From assembly GCF_032854445.1 (NCBI RefSeq), contig NC_088295.1, positions 3,476,501 through 3,540,500 of the forward strand: 64,000 nucleotides of DNA, written 5' to 3'. Origin of the DNA: Liolophura sinensis. Lineage: Eukaryota > Mollusca > Polyplacophora > Chitonida > Chitonidae. Every line of letters begins with the position of its first letter. Within the stretch, counting starts at the first letter, position 1. Positions 60,906 through 64,000 of the stretch are shown in pieces. The notes under the pieces were generated by a model. That model was given only the letters and a program-made list of their open reading frames with translations. It did no database searches and was not told the origin of the DNA. The translations under genes and the position numbers were made by a program.

Positions 60906-63900
60906 TACGTTATGTTGAGCCTTTTCATTTTTTTGTCCATGCCATGAGAAGCGTTTCATGTCTTGCAGAAAAGAGGCACGTAATAACAGATTTTACATGC
61001 CCGCAGTGTGAAAAAGTAAGCACTCAAATGAACCCAATTATTCACATGAAGGAATTTATTGAGATCCGATGTATTATGTTCACAGTATTTGTAACGTATA
61101 TGTGTTTGCGTCTCTGAAAAACAATCCTTGCATACTGATAATTATTATATGTTTGGTAAATTTCCTTGACAAAACCTAATCAAACATACATGCATACTTC
61201 CGTATGGTTTATGTTGGACCGTTTATCACATCAAACCAACAACCTATTGTTTTAACTTATCATACCATAGCTTTGCTCACCTTTTCTTTGGCACAATGAT
61301 CACATGATTCATATTGATCCGGCAAGACTATAAGTAACCCACTAACCTGCCCTCATTGCGCTGTAAGAGGCACAAAATTGTATTGGACATTTTAATAACA
61401 ATTAACAGCTGCAACACTCTAGCTGGTATTCACGCTATACTATGTTTCTTCACCTCTCTCTCCCTTTCATTAACTCCATTTATCTGTGATCTCTCTCTCA
61501 CTCTCTTTCATGCACACTTCAAAATGGTAATAAGTTAGAAATATATTAAAAAATATACCTTAATTAAAGACGCTAAGTTACATGTATGTTTAAATATAGA
61601 TATATTTCTGCTATGAAATATGCCAAAGTACACGCAATACAATAAGTGATGCTGCTCGACAATGTATTGCCTGTCAATATAGATAATCCGATGTCTCTTG
61701 TCACATGTACCAGCAACAGTATTACTTCAGTGAACAACACATACAGGTATACAACCCCCACATAGTTCACCTGCAGGACTGAACACAAACTCTGCCTATT
61801 CAGATGTCACAAAATGTTTCAACTAATATGAATATTTAAAAAAAAAAATCTGAGCCTTCAAATTTAGCTCATCGGTGTACATGTACCAAATTTCACAAAC
61901 ATTCAACACAGTGCACATCCTGAATTTGGTCGTTTCCATCAAGAAACAACTGGGAATTCTTTTATTTTGTAAATGTCTTATTATGAGGCTGATACATGAA
62001 ATCATTAAAACATGCCTCCACCACTGTTTCCCAGACAGTTTGTGTGACAGTGTGCGCTAAAATCTGCTTCCTGTCCATTTCTCTTTCCAACTGATTTGGT
62101 CAAGCATGTGGTAATGTCACAAATCAAAGATACTTTCATGCATCTTAGCCCTAGAATACAATCCAAGCCTCGTTTCAAGTTGCTTACTTAATATTTAATG
62201 CAACAAAATAAATGACAGTACCATGAAAGGCTATTTAACTTAACATTAAGCTAACAAACATTTATAAATTTCATTTATTTGATTGGTGTTTTACACCTTA
62301 AGAATATCTCCCCTATGCAATGGCTGAATAAAATAAGCATTGTTTATTTTTGTGCTGACCAGTGGCAACAAGCAACAACCATCTGTCCAAATAAATTTGT
62401 CCTATACTCAGAGTATGGTAGAGGGACTGTAACCTCAAACACTGATTTTTAATGTCTATAAGTTTTTTATAACCTCTTCATGCCTTCAGTAAGGCATAAA
62501 TGTGTATCAGGCAAAACATTAATCCCTCCATAAAACTGTAAACATATACCTACATGTACAACAAGGCCTAAAACCTAAACTAGGCAACACATGGACAGAG
62601 GCTATTTCTACGGTGAGACGAAAATTGAGTGAACTGTTCAAATTAAACAACGATGTGCAGTGGCAAACTGTAAAATATCTTCGATTTGGTAGCAAAGCTT
62701 AATACAATCCCACCTGCAGGGGACACATGAATTCCAAACTTCAGTTCGACACATGCAGCCCTTTTTTGAGATGCCACCTTAACATTTGCCTCAACACAAA
62801 AGGCAAAGTTGTGAAGTTATAATTTACAATATTTAATATGAACACACAGTATCTACAACAAAACATCCCCGCTTTTGCAGACACTTAGAACAGGATATCA
62901 GCAACGCTTGTGCTTTGTATGGACAGACTAAACAGGACACCATTATGCTATAGGACATTTCATGTGTTCAAGTTTAATGTTAACAAAGCCTAATATTAAC
63001 CAAACCTAATCTTAGCCAAGCTTAATGTTAACCAATATAAAGTGGATATGACCACATAATATACAAGTATAAAGCACATGGCAAAACAGCCACATTCTCC
63101 AAAAAATTTACAGATGAGATCAAAAAAAAAAAAAAAAAAATTATAAAAAATTAAAAATCGAGATGAATAAAACTATTTATTACACAGACACATTGTAGGA
63201 AACCTACAGAATTAAACACACACACACACACATATACATATATATATACATAGCGTAATTCATGGATACACTGGCCGATTATCTCCACACATATAAAAGT
63301 TTCACCAATTGGAGATGGTTATAACAGAGCAACGGAGTGTGATCAGCCTCCAGCTGTGGGTGTCTGGTGCACCCTGTATCTATTGGTCTCCACAGGAAGA
63401 TGCATACTTATACACACTCAAGCCACTGTGTCACTGTGGACATGCACATGTAAATGAAAGCTATGCCTCTAACAGGTGCATCACATTCACAGTCTGGTTC
63501 TCCCTTACCTCAAACATAACCAGATGCAAGGAATGATGGGATACAGTTTGTAGAAGAATCAACCGATATAAATGTGAATTAGAGGATGTATATATATATC
63601 TACAAACATTACCAGAGCTTTTGTGTATCTAGGACAGTTCTACTTCACAACATGATTGGTACAAAAATATGATCCCCCCAAAAAATAAATAAAGATTATT
63701 CCCCTTCAAATAATTTTATCCACAATAAACCTTGAATATTATTAATAAACTTCTATCATAGCACTAAATGACCAGCTGTGTAAACTTACTCTAGAGAAGA
63801 GACCAACTTCATACACATTTACTTTAACAGAATACCTCCAACCCTCAATTACCTACTAAACAATTACACTACATATGTAAGATTTGTACTCTCAAAGAAC

Positions 63901-64000
63901 ATCTTGCTAGTCTCTGTTTTTGATACAGGTATCTCAAATTAGTCAAGCTATCACACAGTACACTACAGCAGATATTACAGAGCTTTACATGACCTATGGC
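60906..64000. other. AT-rich non-coding region to right edge
   Basis: No protein gene or RNA gene recognised. It contains a poly(A) run at about 63123-63140, a (CA)n run at 63213-63230 followed by TA-rich sequence, and a SINE tail fragment at 62270-62312. Confidence 0.5.
62270..62312 (-). mobile_element. SINE tail fragment
   Basis: CATTTATTTGATTGGTGTTT, then TACACCTTAAGAATATCTCC matches the terminal tail of the family A SINEs in reverse. Only the tail is present. Confidence 0.55.

Overview
This is animal nuclear DNA. Exons are short, with GT..AG introns, and the proteins are metazoan. Two families of tRNA-derived SINEs and many ACATGTA-type words suggest a mollusc, possibly a bivalve or gastropod. 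The species is not identified. No prokaryotic, organellar or viral gene was found.

Three protein genes could be assembled by joining exons at GT..AG borders with consistent reading phase. (1) HDHD2, a HAD-family phosphatase on the minus strand: five exons between 13069 and 288, with the 3' end beyond the left edge. (2) An AEN/ISG20L2-like DEDDh 3'-5' exonuclease on the plus strand: four recognisable coding exons between about 14962 and 21499, divergent from HDHD2. (3) An SLC5A8-like sodium-coupled monocarboxylate transporter on the minus strand: 15 exons between 47975 and 26803, which join into a complete 673-residue reading frame. AEN and the transporter converge on about 5 kb of intergenic DNA.

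Tandem repeats dominate the rest. At least fifteen minisatellite families, with periods of 22, 27, 35, 40, 41/49, 46, 51, 58, 60, 63, 77 and 84 bp, cover roughly 27 kb, about 43% of the window. Most of the large arrays lie inside introns: 58 bp in HDHD2 intron 3, 60 bp in the AEN intron, and 41/49, 63, 41, 22 and 27 bp in transporter introns. The 77-bp and 35-bp arrays fill the convergent intergenic gap. Further 77-, 84-, 51- and 27-bp arrays lie to the right of the transporter. Nearly all long open reading frames in the window are by-products of these arrays.

The most unusual observation is that two intronic arrays start exactly at a functional 3' splice site, and their units are recognisable copies of that site: HDHD2 exon 4 (58-bp array) and transporter exon 7 (41-bp array). 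Other genic arrays also carry acceptor-like motifs on the sense strand of the host gene. This suggests minisatellites that arise from, and multiply, splice acceptors as decoys. It is inference and needs transcript data. To the right of 48.1 kb I see no convincing protein gene: arrays, SINE copies, microsatellites and AT-rich DNA that could be intergenic or the 3' UTR of a gene beyond the edge.
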